A stretch of 64,000 bases of DNA from Planctopirus ephydatiae (GTDB lineage: Bacteria > Planctomycetota > Planctomycetia > Planctomycetales > Planctomycetaceae). The first letter of the stretch is position 1, and each line of letters opens with the position of its first letter. The notes beneath the pieces were generated by a model. That model was given only the letters and a program-made list of their open reading frames with translations, ran no database searches and had not been told where the DNA came from. The stretch spans positions 4,560,001 to 4,624,000 of the forward strand of contig NZ_CP036299.1 of the NCBI RefSeq assembly GCF_007752345.1. Direction: 5' to 3'. Of the stretch, positions 26,521 to 35,938 are shown in pieces. The translations under genes and the position numbers were made by a program.

Positions 26521-28821
26521 ATGAAGCGCATAGCACGAAAACTGGCGCTGGGAATCACCGGGCTGGCGCTCACCATCTCCGGGGTGGGTTGTGCTCATCA
26601 GGGGATACAATCTCCTCTGGCGAGATGGCGGGCGGATTCGTCGCCGAAGACTCAGGCGGTTTCCGCTGCGAAAGCTTCACAAGGCACAAGCGCTTCCTCA
26701 TCGAAGTCAAACGCAGGCCTCTTGTCGCGATTTACGAAGCGTCCCTCATCGAAGGCCACACCCACTGCCAAGCCCGTCAACGATTCGGCACTCTGGCTGG
26801 AGCAGGCGGCACAGGCTGAAATTGGTGGCCGACTCAAAGAGGCACAAAACCTGTATGCCAAGGTTTGTCAGGCAGAACCCGGTCATGTCCTTGCCCGGCA
26901 TCGTCTCGCAGTCGTCACCACTCAACTTGATGATTTTCCGACCGCCTGGGGTCACTATCAGGAAGCACTCAAGCTGGCTCCTGATCAAGCGGATATCTGG
27001 AGTGATGCCGGCTATTGCCTGTTCCGGCAGGGGAATTATGAGCAGGCCGAACAGCATGTGCGCGAAGCGATGAAGCAACATCCGGATGAATCTCGCTATA
27101 TCAATAACCTCGCTCTGATTCGCGGGGTGCAAGGCCATGCCGATGAAGCACTTGGTTTGTTCAAAAAATGCCACGACGAAGCGACCTCTCTGGAGTTCAT
27201 GGCCCAGATTCATGAGTTGAGGAAAGATCCAGCGGCTGCGAAATCGGCTCGTGATCAGGCACAGGTGGCTCGTGCGAAAAAGACTTCTCAAACATTGGCT
27301 GGGACGACAGGCGGGATTCCAGAAGCCGTCTCCCCAGAGCCTTCCGTCAGTAAGAAACCCCTCGACTTCCCGACTGAACCCAAAGCGACAGCCGCTGTGG
27401 CAGCTCCTGCTCAAGTGAGCTCAATAGAATCACCAATGGCTGATCCCGCAGTAAAAGCTGCTGCTTATCTTGTGGATGAACTGCCACCTTCGCCATCGAT
27501 TGCCAAACCAATTGCAACCGCAGAGAGTGCTCCCTCCTCCAGCCCATCTTCGAGTCTACCTGTCGCAGTCATTCCAACCGTGGCCCCACTGGGGCATCGA
27601 ATGGCAATTGGTAACCAGCCGCGAGCGATGGAAGTTGTGCCCCCTGCTCAAGTGAGTCAGATCGCTACGAGACCTGCTGTTCCCGCAGTGGCTGAGGGAA
27701 CGATTTCGATTGTGAAGTCACGCCCGCTGTCGACTCCAGTCGAGAGTCTGCTGCCGATTATTCAACCTGCGGTGATGCCCGCTTCAGGCGCCCTGCAGAG
27801 TTCAACTGCACCAATTGTTCAGCCACCGACACAGCAAATTCCGGCACCGCAGCTTCTGGCAGATCGTATGCCGGCAACAGATTCCAAGTCGGTCGTGGCA
27901 CCTGTGAGTGAAACTCCGGCACCATTGCCAGCGGCAGTCATCACGAGAGCCGCACATACCCAGACTGGAGATGAAGAGCGCTTCTCTGCTCGTACAGAAC
28001 AGCGAATCGTCTCGGAATCCTCGCTGATGACAACGATCGTGTCGCGAGTCAGTCCACAGGATGTGACGATCAATCAGATTCATGCTCCGCGAACCTTCCC
28101 CATGGATGCGGTCGAGGTCGAGACGGAAGATCCTGGGGATGCACCCATTTTTGTCATTCGCGGGCAAAGCCAGGATGCGGCAGCACCTTCGAATCTTCCC
28201 GTGCCAACGCCAGCAGAAGGATCGCCAGCAGGGCTCGAGACATTGCCAGAATCGACCCAGACTTCAGCTGTCAAGTTGCCCGAGAGCGCGGAAAAGAGTC
28301 CTGCCGCTGTGAGTGATGTCCCCGCGGATCTGGCTGCAGGGCCAGCCCCTTTCCCGGAGTCATCCGAGTCTCAGCCACAAGTGAAACAGCAGATTCGTGC
28401 TGCGGATGTCGAGTGGTTTGATTCACGTCGTCAGCAGATTTTGGGGCGTGAGCAGCAGGATCTGTTCTGTGGCTACTGCCCGGTGGCCTTGCGGGAGGCA
28501 CGCGAGCTGGTGAATGGCCGACCGGAGTTTGTCTGCGAAAGCGATGGGCAGCGAATTCTGTGCAGCAGTGCCGAGGCGTTAAAGCTCTTCCAGAGCGATC
28601 CTTCGAGATATCTGCCGGTCAAAGCAGGGCAGGATCTGGTACTCGCGAAGGAAAGTTCTTCAGCCAACAAAACCGATGAATTGCCAACCCCAACGAGCCC
28701 GCCGGCAAGCCGCGGGAACCTGGCTTATGCCAGTTGGTACGAGGGAAAGCTCTATTTCTTTCAGTCAGCCGCCGCGCTGAAAGAGTTTCACGAGCATCCT
28801 GAAAGCGTCGTTCTCCCGTAA
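26521..28821 (+). CDS. TPR lipoprotein with two degenerate YHS-like segments
   Basis: This 766-residue lipoprotein has lipobox ISGVGC with Cys24 after a clear signal peptide. AAGGA precedes the ATG at 26521. TPR motifs lie at about 100-220 (EAQNLYAKVCQAEPGHVLARHRLAVV, PTAWGHYQEALKLAPDQADIWSDAGYCLFRQGNYEQAEQHV). Next comes a roughly 400-residue Pro/Ala/Ser-rich region. The end holds two segments like YHS domains: FCGYCPVALREARELV with DGQRILCSSAEALKLFQSDPSRYLP, and YEGKLYFFQSAAALKEFHEHPESVV. The second has lost the usual metal-binding Cys residues. It is membrane-anchored in the cell envelope. Function unknown. Confidence 0.8.
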   Translation: MKRIARKLALGITGLALTISGVGCAHQGIQSPLARWRADSSPKTQAVSAAKASQGTSASSSKSNAGLLSRFTKRPSSKATPTAKPVNDSALWLEQAAQAEIGGRLKEAQNLYAKVCQAEPGHVLARHRLAVVTTQLDDFPTAWGHYQEALKLAPDQADIWSDAGYCLFRQGNYEQAEQHVREAMKQHPDESRYINNLALIRGVQGHADEALGLFKKCHDEATSLEFMAQIHELRKDPAAAKSARDQAQVARAKKTSQTLAGTTGGIPEAVSPEPSVSKKPLDFPTEPKATAAVAAPAQVSSIESPMADPAVKAAAYLVDELPPSPSIAKPIATAESAPSSSPSSSLPVAVIPTVAPLGHRMAIGNQPRAMEVVPPAQVSQIATRPAVPAVAEGTISIVKSRPLSTPVESLLPIIQPAVMPASGALQSSTAPIVQPPTQQIPAPQLLADRMPATDSKSVVAPVSETPAPLPAAVITRAAHTQTGDEERFSARTEQRIVSESSLMTTIVSRVSPQDVTINQIHAPRTFPMDAVEVETEDPGDAPIFVIRGQSQDAAAPSNLPVPTPAEGSPAGLETLPESTQTSAVKLPESAEKSPAAVSDVPADLAAGPAPFPESSESQPQVKQQIRAADVEWFDSRRQQILGREQQDLFCGYCPVALREARELVNGRPEFVCESDGQRILCSSAEALKLFQSDPSRYLPVKAGQDLVLAKESSSANKTDELPTPTSPPASRGNLAYASWYEGKLYFFQSAAALKEFHEHPESVVLP

Positions 28822-28939
28822 GCCATTGAGTGGGAAGAATCTCACTTGGGGAGTGTGGATACCTTCTCGCACACGTCGCAGTTAAACTGTCAGGTCTGTA
28901 GACAGTGATTTCCTGCTCAATGTGTTGCGAAAGCCCCGG

Positions 28940-30142
28940 ATGTCGAAAGTTCCTGATTCGCTGAAACCTTTTCTCAAAGAAGTTTCCGCCAGCCTGCGGG
29001 AAAAAACGTATCAGAAGCTGATCCTGAGCAGGCCGCTTTCGAACAATGAGCAGGTTCCTACCAAGGTGACTGTTCGGCCCGTGCTGATTCAGGAGGAGAT
29101 TCACTATCAATGGGTCGAACGTGTGGGCCCGCGTGAACTGCACCAGAATCTTTCGGCCGATCAACTGATTCAACGAGTCCCTTCGATTCTGGGAACAATT
29201 CTGGGTGATGCCCGGCTGTTTACCAGCGAAGCAGAAATCTGTGCCCGCTATAAAGGTCGTGGCCATTTTCAGATGCATCGGGCCAAGAGCCAGTCGGCGA
29301 GTAGTGAGCCTGAGGCTCATAACCGCGAAAAGAACTATATCATACCGCCCAATGAGCCCTGCCCGTTTCTGGCTAAAGCGGGAATCATGTCGGTGGATGG
29401 CCGCGTGAAGGCGCCGATGTATCATAAGTTTCGGCAGATCAACCGCTATCTGGAATTGATCCGCGATCTGAAAGGAACTTTGCAGAAACCCGGTTCATTG
29501 CGAGTGGTCGATTATGGTTGCGGCAAAAGCTATCTCACCTTCGCTTTACACCACTATCTGACGGTCGTTGAGAAGAAAACCGTCGAGATGACTGGGCTGG
29601 ATCAGCGGCCCGATGTCATCTCCACCTGCACGGCCATCGCCGACGAGTTGCAACTGGCGGGGCTTGATTTTCGTGTGGGTCAGATTGTCGACCTGCCGAT
29701 CGAAGGGAAGATTGATCTGGCGGTTTCGCTCCATGCCTGCGATACCGCAACCGATGAAGCATTGGCGGCAGCAGTGTTGAGAGAGGCTCAGGTGATTGTC
29801 GCTGTGCCGTGCTGCCAGCATGAGCTCAGACCGCAAATCAATGGGGAATCACTTTCGGGCCTGTGGAAGCATGGCATTTTAGCAGAGCGGTTTGCGGCGG
29901 ATGTGACGGATGCCCTGCGGGCGTTATGGCTTGAACAGCAAGGCTACCAGGTGCAGGTGATCGAGTTTATTGAGCTGGAGCATACACCGAAGAACCTGGC
30001 GATTCGAGCGGTGCGCGTGGCGAAACCAAGCCGGGAATCGATCCGGCTGGCGAAAGAGAAATCTCAGGCACTTAAAGAGCTTTGTGGAATTACGACGACC
30101 TGGCTTGATCGCTGGGATGGCCAAAAGGTAGACGTCAGGTAG
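28940..30142 (+). CDS. SAM-dependent methyltransferase, Methyltransf_32 type
   Basis: This 400-residue cytoplasmic protein ends in a Rossmann methyltransferase. The family pattern is clear: YHKFRQINRYLELI, then motif I LRVVDYGCGKSYLTFALHHYL near residues 190-210, TGLDQRPDVI, DLAVSLHACDTATDEAL and VPCCQHEL. This is the PF13679 group, whose members are thought to modify RNA. The first 150 residues are a basic N-terminal region with LRPVLIQEEIHYQWVER-type strands. A GTG at 28922 is an alternative start. It may be an rRNA or tRNA modifier, but the target is unknown. Confidence 0.8.
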   Translation: MSKVPDSLKPFLKEVSASLREKTYQKLILSRPLSNNEQVPTKVTVRPVLIQEEIHYQWVERVGPRELHQNLSADQLIQRVPSILGTILGDARLFTSEAEICARYKGRGHFQMHRAKSQSASSEPEAHNREKNYIIPPNEPCPFLAKAGIMSVDGRVKAPMYHKFRQINRYLELIRDLKGTLQKPGSLRVVDYGCGKSYLTFALHHYLTVVEKKTVEMTGLDQRPDVISTCTAIADELQLAGLDFRVGQIVDLPIEGKIDLAVSLHACDTATDEALAAAVLREAQVIVAVPCCQHELRPQINGESLSGLWKHGILAERFAADVTDALRALWLEQQGYQVQVIEFIELEHTPKNLAIRAVRVAKPSRESIRLAKEKSQALKELCGITTTWLDRWDGQKVDVR

Positions 30143-30276
30143 GGTGCATGCCAATACACCAATTGAGAGTAAATATGTATATACATAAATACTGGTGCAT
30201 TCCGAGGACTCCATGCACCCTACGTTAAATGTCGACATGAAGCGGTGATTTATCGGCAGGCGGGAGCCTGCCCTAC
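30143..30276. repeat. Inverted-repeat unit plus GGCAGGC hairpin
   Basis: GTAGGGTGCATG near 30140 and CATGCACCCTAC near 30214-30225 are perfect 12-bp inverted ends of an 86-base, AT-rich unit (centre TATGTATATACATA). No ORF is inside. The layout resembles a miniature inverted-repeat element. A second hairpin GGCAGGC-GGGA-GCCTGCC follows at 30255-30272, and its right part shares GGGAGCCTGCCCTAC with 26007-26021. Confidence 0.6.
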
Positions 30277-30303
30277 AAAATGCTACATGTACCTTGCAAT
30301 TCG

Positions 30304-30912
30304 CTAGAAGCCGGTGATCTGGCGGTCGTGGAGATGCTCCTTGAGGACGGCGGTCTGGGTGAAGATTTCTGCGTCGAGGCCGAATTCGCGGCCTTTTTCA
30401 ACGTAGGCAGCAATGTCGTCCGTGTAGAAGCATTCCTCGGGGTCGCATTGAATGGCCTCAAGGGCCGCTTCATAGATCCTGGCTTCGGGTTTGATGGCAC
30501 CCACTTCGCAGGAAAGGACGCGCTCGTCAAACTCATTGAGGACATCAAAGTGTTTTTCGACGTAACGGACGTGCGAGACACTGGTATTGGAGAGGAGAAC
30601 CAGCCGATGGCCATTCGCTTTGAGGCGTGCAAGGATCGGCAGCATGCTGGTGTTCTCGATAAAGATATCAGCCGTCGCGCGATCGAGTGCAGCCAATGAA
30701 ATGTTGCGGCCCGAAAGTTCGCTTAGGGCGTCGCGCATCTCTTCGCAGGTGAGGAGGCCGCGTTCATAGTTCCATTGGAGGCCGGAATCCATGAGCTGCT
30801 TGCGGCATTCGTCCCTCGTCCAGCCGCAGAGGGCACCGATCTGCCGGCACATCCGTTCGTGGGAGAAAAAGACGAGGACGTTCCCCATGTCGAACAGGCA
30901 GGTCTTGATCAA
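30304..30912 (-). CDS. HAD-superfamily hydrolase, YihX-like
   Basis: This 202-residue HAD phosphatase has motif I FDMGNVLV with nucleophile D8, and the second Asp of the usual DxD is replaced by Gly, as in YihX (FDLGNV). Motif II LVLLSNTS (about residues 103-110), motif III lysine in GAIKPEARIYEAAL, and motif IV CFYTDDIAAYVEKGREFGL follow. YihX in E. coli dephosphorylates alpha-D-glucose 1-phosphate. Substrate here is unproven. It converges with the methyltransferase gene and ends close to the GGCAGGC hairpin. Confidence 0.87.
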   Translation of the reverse strand: MIKTCLFDMGNVLVFFSHERMCRQIGALCGWTRDECRKQLMDSGLQWNYERGLLTCEEMRDALSELSGRNISLAALDRATADIFIENTSMLPILARLKANGHRLVLLSNTSVSHVRYVEKHFDVLNEFDERVLSCEVGAIKPEARIYEAALEAIQCDPEECFYTDDIAAYVEKGREFGLDAEIFTQTAVLKEHLHDRQITGF

Positions 30913-31048
30913 AAGAGGCTCCTTCCTCTGAAGTGTGTCTGGTGTGGATACTCCACGCGTTTGTGGCAGTATCGGGAAAACGTTGAGTCATGAACAGGCC
31001 AGGACTGGCGATTGAGGGGGCAGCCGACATGCTGTGGAGAATCGAGAG

Positions 31049-32230
31049 CTAAACCAGGCCATCGACCGGTGCGCTGGAACCCCAGGGGAGAGTTTGTTCG
31101 GTTGTGGGTTGAGACTTCCAGGAATTTTTGAGCAGCAGGAAAGGTCTTTCAATCAGCCAGTGGCAGGCAACGGCTGCCAGTGTGAGACAAGCCAGATTGA
31201 CGGGGAAATGCAACCAGCTTTGACTTGTCTCTGCGCGAAGAAACAGGCGATGCCACAGATAAAGGCTGTAACTTAAAATGCCAATCGTTACGAGGAAACG
31301 GCTTTGCAGCACACGAATCCACAAGCCTTTAATTTCCAGCGACTGATGTCTCGAATATCCGCCTGGCAGGGATGATGACCGCTGAAGTGCCAGGAGAATC
31401 AGGGCGGCCCAGGCAATGGCCGTCAGGCTGTAACCAATTGTCAGCCCGAGTTTGTTGGACAGATTCAATCCGAGTGAGACAATCAGTACGGTGATTGTCG
31501 CCGGTAAGGCCCATGGGGATACGGCAAAGTTCATGAGCCGAGTGCGTGTTGCCTCATGCCGCAGGCCAAGTGCCAGCCAGCAGCCGGCGGCAATCGTATC
31601 CCAGCGGAAAATCGTCCAGACTTCCAGAATGGATGCCTCTTGCGGTTGGGTGGCCAGAACGACTCCGCGCAGCAGAAGTGTTCCTACGATCAAAGCCACA
31701 AGAAGCTTGCGAAGTTGCGATTCGGAGAGGAGCACGACCATGAGTGGCCAGAGGAGATAAAAATGTTCTTCAATCGAAAGCGACCACAAATGCCCGGCAT
31801 CCCAACTGCTTTCGGGGATGAAATTGACTGTGTAGGTAGCCGCTGATAGCCAGTCGATATGTCGCATTTCCACGTCACTGTGACCATCGAGTAGCCAGAG
31901 AGCTGTCAACAGTGCGAGGAAAGCGGGAATAATTCGCAGTGCACGCCGCCAGTAGAATGCCCCTAGAGAAATTTGGCGGGTGCGATCTTTTTCCGCCAGC
32001 AGCAACATCGTAATGAGATAGCCACTGACGACAAAGAAGAGATCAACAGAGGCCGATCCCACGATATGTCCCCAGCGAAGGTGAAATTCGCTGGGGAAGC
32101 CAGGTGTCAACTGGGCTTTCGAGAAGAGCACGCCCAATATCGCCACGCCGCGCAGTCCATCGAGTGCGGGAAGTCGTGCAGCGGATGTTTCTAATGGTGT
32201 GGGCATACTCGATAGGGTTGCAATCTCCAT
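31049..32230 (-). CDS. Acyltransferase 3 family membrane protein (OafA-like)
   Basis: This protein of about 393 residues has ten predicted membrane segments. Family marks are LPALDGLRGVAILGVL at the start, VDLFFVVSGYLITMLLL, FYWRRALRIIPAFLALL, and HLWSLSIEEHFYLLWPLM. The histidine normally ending the first helix is missing: the segment reads LGVLFSKAQLTPGF where LFHAG is typical. The start is uncertain (ATG at 32230 or 32206), neither with a good ribosome binding site. It would O-acylate a sugar-containing envelope polymer if active. Its neighbours do not indicate the substrate. Confidence 0.85.
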   Translation of the reverse strand: MEIATLSSMPTPLETSAARLPALDGLRGVAILGVLFSKAQLTPGFPSEFHLRWGHIVGSASVDLFFVVSGYLITMLLLAEKDRTRQISLGAFYWRRALRIIPAFLALLTALWLLDGHSDVEMRHIDWLSAATYTVNFIPESSWDAGHLWSLSIEEHFYLLWPLMVVLLSESQLRKLLVALIVGTLLLRGVVLATQPQEASILEVWTIFRWDTIAAGCWLALGLRHEATRTRLMNFAVSPWALPATITVLIVSLGLNLSNKLGLTIGYSLTAIAWAALILLALQRSSSLPGGYSRHQSLEIKGLWIRVLQSRFLVTIGILSYSLYLWHRLFLRAETSQSWLHFPVNLACLTLAAVACHWLIERPFLLLKNSWKSQPTTEQTLPWGSSAPVDGLV

Positions 32231-32571
32231 ACCAAAGTGCAATTTGACGATTTTCTGGCATGAGGCTGAAGATCGGTCACAAGTGAGGATCGATCGTGTG
32301 ATGACAAAATTGTGGATCGACAGCACCAAGTTTTCTCAAAGCTCGATATGATCTCTACGGCGGTAAAGTCTCCTGTCTTTACACTGCATACCAGTCCATC
32401 TGAAATCCGTTGAACTCGGGGATAGTGACTGCCGTGTTGTGTTTGGGCAACGTGGGGATTTCGAGATGTCGGGTGTGTTGCCAGAAGGCAACATCCAAGG
32501 CATGCGCTCATTGAGATTGCCTGGGAGGACAACGGTCGATCCCGGGCGGACGTCAGTTACAGGAGTCGAAC
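32231..32571. other. Divergent intergenic region
   Basis: This gap separates the acyltransferase gene from the RND pump gene. It should contain promoters for both. I see the AGGAG ribosome binding site of the pump gene at 32561-32565 and no other clear feature. Confidence 0.5.
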
Positions 32572-35500
32572 TTGCTCTCCCGATTTTTTATTGATCGTCC
32601 CATTTTCGCCAACGTCATTGCCATTGTCACGATGATCCTGGGCGGCGTGGCTTTGTTTCGACTTCCTGTTGAGCAGTATCCCTCCATCACGCCACCCACG
32701 GTGCAGGTGACGGCGACCTATCCCGGTGCCAATGCTCAGGTGCTGTCAGACACCGTCGCTGCGCCCATCGAACAGCAGGTGAATGGTGTCGAAGGCATGC
32801 TCTACATGTCCTCCACATGTGCCAGTGATGGGACATACACTTTGACCGTCACGTTTGAAGTGGGGGCCAATCTCGATATGGCGCAGGTGCTGGTACAGAA
32901 CCGCGTCTCTCAAGCCGAGCCGAGACTGCCTGAAGATGTTCGCCGCCAGGGGATCAACGTCAAGAAACAGTCTACGGCCATTATTCAGGTAGTGACGCTG
33001 ACCAGCGATGAGGGAAAGTTTGACAGTCTCTATCTGTCGAACTATGCCACCTTGTCGATTCGCGATGAGTTGGCCCGTATTTATGGTGTCGGCGAAATTC
33101 AGGTCTTCGGCTCCAGCGATTACGGGATGCGTGTCTGGCTAGACCCCAACAAGTTAAAGGCACGCAATCTTTCGGCCTCTGATGTCGTCGCTGCCATTCA
33201 AGAACAGAACGTCCAGGTGGCAGCCGGTCAATTGGGTGCTGCACCAGCGCCAGTGGGACAGGATTTCGAATACACAATTACCACACTGGGTCGATTGAGC
33301 GATGTCGAGGCCTTTAACGACATCATCGTTAAGACTGCTCCAGGAAATGGTGGCCGCCTGACGCGTGTGCGAGATGTGGCCCGTGTGGAACTGGGCGGGC
33401 AGCTCTATAACCTGTATTGCGAAAAGAGCGGGATTCCCGCTGCCGGCCTGGCGATCTTCCAGCTTCCCGGGGCGAACTCCCTCAATGTGGCCCATGACGT
33501 GAAGAAAGTCATGGCGAAACTGGAGAAGGACTTCCCCAAGGGGCTCAACTACGACATTCCGTTCGATACGACCAAGTTCGTCGAAGAGGCCATTGCCGAA
33601 GTCTACAAAACGCTGTTTGAAGCAGGCGTTCTGGTGTTGATCGTGATTCTGGTCTTTCTGCAGGATTGGCGGGCCGTGCTGGTCCCGGCGACCACTGTTC
33701 CCGTGACAATCATTGGTGCCTTTGCCCTGATGTGGGCGATGGGCTTTTCAGTCAACATGCTGACTCTCTTCGGTCTGGTGCTGGCGATTGGGATCGTTGT
33801 CGATGACGCCATTGTGATCGTCGAAAACGCGGCCCATCACATTGAGCACGACCATCTGGCACCGCGCGAAGCGACGATTGTGGCGATGGGGGAAATTCTG
33901 GGGCCGATTATTGGCATTACGCTTGTGCTGATGGCGGTCTTCCTCCCCACAGCCGGTATGCAGGGGATTACCGGCCAGCTTTATCGTCAGTTCGCGTTAA
34001 CGATCGCTGCGACCGCACTGATCAGTGCGGTGAATGCACTCACGTTAAAGCCGGCTCAATGTGCGGTTTATCTGAGACCGGTGGCGCCCAAGAAGAATAT
34101 CTTCTATCGCGGGTTTAATGCTGTTTATGATTTCTTCGAAGGAATTTATGTCAGTATTGTCAAGCTGCTGGTGAGAGCACCGTTTTTTTCGATGATCGCC
34201 TACATAGCGATTGTGACCAGCACGGTTTTGCTGTTCCGCAGTTTGCCGACAGGCTTTCTGCCGACGGAAGACCAGGGCTATCTGGTTGTGGGTTGCCAAT
34301 TGCCCGATGGGGCTTCTCAAGAGCGAACTAAAGCCGTTCTCCAGAAGATGAATAAGATTCTGGGGAGTACTCCTGGTATTGAAAACTGGGTGACCATTGG
34401 TGGGCAGTCGCTGCTCGATCAGGCCGCCTCGTCCAATGCCGCCACGATCTATGTCACTTTGAAAGAGTGGAGCCATCGTCAGTCGCCAGAGGAAAGTTTG
34501 TTTGGCGTTCTGGGTTCATTATATGGCCAGTTCGCCACGATTGATGATGCGATTACCTTTGCCTTTCCACCACCTGCCATTCTGGGCTTAGGTACGGCTG
34601 GCGGATTCGAAATGCAGTTGCAGGATCGTGGTGGAGCCGGATTGGTTCAACTGCAGAATATGGCGCAGATCATCTCGGCTGATGCCAATCAGCAGACAGC
34701 GCTGACACAGGTGAACAGCACCTTCCGCGCACAGATTCCGCAGATCTATTTAGATATTGACCGCGTGAAGGCCAAATCGCTCGATGTCCCGCTGGCTGAA
34801 ATTTTTGGAACATTGCAGGCGGAACTCGGTTCAGCTTATGTGAACGATTTCAATCTGTTTGGCCGAACCTATCAGGTCCGTATCCAGGCCGATGCTCAAT
34901 TCCGCGTGGAAAAAACAGATATTACTCGACTGCAGGTTCGCAATCGAGCCGGGCAGATGGTTCCTTTAGGCTCGCTGGTCGAAGTGCGTGATGCGTTGGG
35001 GCCGCAGATTATCCGCCGATATAACCTCTATCCGGCGGCAGCGATTAACGGTCAGGCGGCTCCCGGTTTCAGCTCAGGTCAGGCACTCGATATCATGGAG
35101 CAGATGGCAGAGCGACTGCTCCCTAAAACGATGGGCTTTGAATGGACCGGAATTTCCTATCAGGAGCGTAAAGTCGGGAATGAATCAGTTTACGTTCTGG
35201 GGCTCGCCGTGCTGCTGGTGTACCTGGTGCTGGCCGCTCAGTACGAAAGCTGGACGAGTCCAGCGGCTGTGATTCTCGTGGTCCCTTTGGGCCTGGTTGG
35301 TTCAGGATTGGCACTTCTGGCACGCGGAATGGACAATAACGTCTACACTCAAATTGGGCTGGTGCTCATCATCGCTCTGGCGAGTAAAAACGCGATTTTG
35401 ATTGTCGAGTTTGCCCGTGATTTGAGGCATAAAGGGGCTAGTATTCTCGATGCGGCGGTTGATGCTTCGAGACTGCGCTTCCGCCCGATTCTGATGACTT

Positions 35501-35769
35501 CGTTTGCGTTTATTCTCGGGGTCTACCCACTGGTCGTGGCTCAGGGGGCTGGTGCAGCCAGTCGGCAGGCTTTAGGGACGGCCGTCTTTGGCGGGATGAT
35601 CACCTCAACCATACTTGCGGTCTTCTTTACGCCAGTCTTTTATGTGGTAATGCAGAGTTTGAGTGAAGGCTATGCCGGTTTGCGAGGCAAACCCGTCCGC
35701 ACAGGGCCACCTTCAACGGAAGCTGCCCAGTCTGCCGCGACTCACCCCCAGCAGCCGGCGAGCCACTGA
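32572..35769 (+). CDS. RND multidrug efflux pump, HAE1 family
   Basis: This 1065-residue inner-membrane pump begins with a TTG codon preceded by AGGAG (7-base spacing). The N-terminus MLSRFFIDRPIFANVIAIV is typical of AcrB homologues. Two periplasmic loops and twelve membrane segments fit the family. The proton-relay aspartates are D411-D412 (GIVVDDAIVIVENA), and the paired lysine lies in ALASKNAILIVEF. The C-terminal tail is short and Ala/Pro-rich. AcrB pumps need a membrane fusion protein and an outer-membrane channel. Neither is adjacent, and none is visible in the window, so partners must be elsewhere. Confidence 0.93.
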   Translation: MLSRFFIDRPIFANVIAIVTMILGGVALFRLPVEQYPSITPPTVQVTATYPGANAQVLSDTVAAPIEQQVNGVEGMLYMSSTCASDGTYTLTVTFEVGANLDMAQVLVQNRVSQAEPRLPEDVRRQGINVKKQSTAIIQVVTLTSDEGKFDSLYLSNYATLSIRDELARIYGVGEIQVFGSSDYGMRVWLDPNKLKARNLSASDVVAAIQEQNVQVAAGQLGAAPAPVGQDFEYTITTLGRLSDVEAFNDIIVKTAPGNGGRLTRVRDVARVELGGQLYNLYCEKSGIPAAGLAIFQLPGANSLNVAHDVKKVMAKLEKDFPKGLNYDIPFDTTKFVEEAIAEVYKTLFEAGVLVLIVILVFLQDWRAVLVPATTVPVTIIGAFALMWAMGFSVNMLTLFGLVLAIGIVVDDAIVIVENAAHHIEHDHLAPREATIVAMGEILGPIIGITLVLMAVFLPTAGMQGITGQLYRQFALTIAATALISAVNALTLKPAQCAVYLRPVAPKKNIFYRGFNAVYDFFEGIYVSIVKLLVRAPFFSMIAYIAIVTSTVLLFRSLPTGFLPTEDQGYLVVGCQLPDGASQERTKAVLQKMNKILGSTPGIENWVTIGGQSLLDQAASSNAATIYVTLKEWSHRQSPEESLFGVLGSLYGQFATIDDAITFAFPPPAILGLGTAGGFEMQLQDRGGAGLVQLQNMAQIISADANQQTALTQVNSTFRAQIPQIYLDIDRVKAKSLDVPLAEIFGTLQAELGSAYVNDFNLFGRTYQVRIQADAQFRVEKTDITRLQVRNRAGQMVPLGSLVEVRDALGPQIIRRYNLYPAAAINGQAAPGFSSGQALDIMEQMAERLLPKTMGFEWTGISYQERKVGNESVYVLGLAVLLVYLVLAAQYESWTSPAAVILVVPLGLVGSGLALLARGMDNNVYTQIGLVLIIALASKNAILIVEFARDLRHKGASILDAAVDASRLRFRPILMTSFAFILGVYPLVVAQGAGAASRQALGTAVFGGMITSTILAVFFTPVFYVVMQSLSEGYAGLRGKPVRTGPPSTEAAQSAATHPQQPASH

Positions 35770-35855
35770 TTGAGCGAGCGATGTTTGTGACGAGCTCATA
35801 GCATTTGGTACTTCTTCGTACACAACTCTGCTGGTGAACATGGATTACCGTGTGG

Positions 35856-35885
35856 CACGCCCTGAAGGCTTTGCGAAAGGGCGTG
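35856..35885. repeat. Dispersed hairpin repeat, copy 2
   Basis: CACGCCCT (35856-35863) and AGGGCGTG (35878-35885) make an 8-bp stem with a 14-base loop, between the convergent pump and HEAT-repeat genes. The flanks TGGCACGCCCTGAAG and TGCGAAAGGGCGTG match copy 1 (6547-6595, opposite strand), which has a longer loop. Confidence 0.75.
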
Positions 35886-35938
35886 ATTGACAGAGCCTAT
35901 ATCAATACAACTCATAGAGTCAGCGTTGATTGCAGCAA

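Noticed and set aside
35851-35885. A sigma-54 promoter from TGGCACG
   Set aside because: The TTTGC box is too far from it, and the sequence is explained by the dispersed hairpin.
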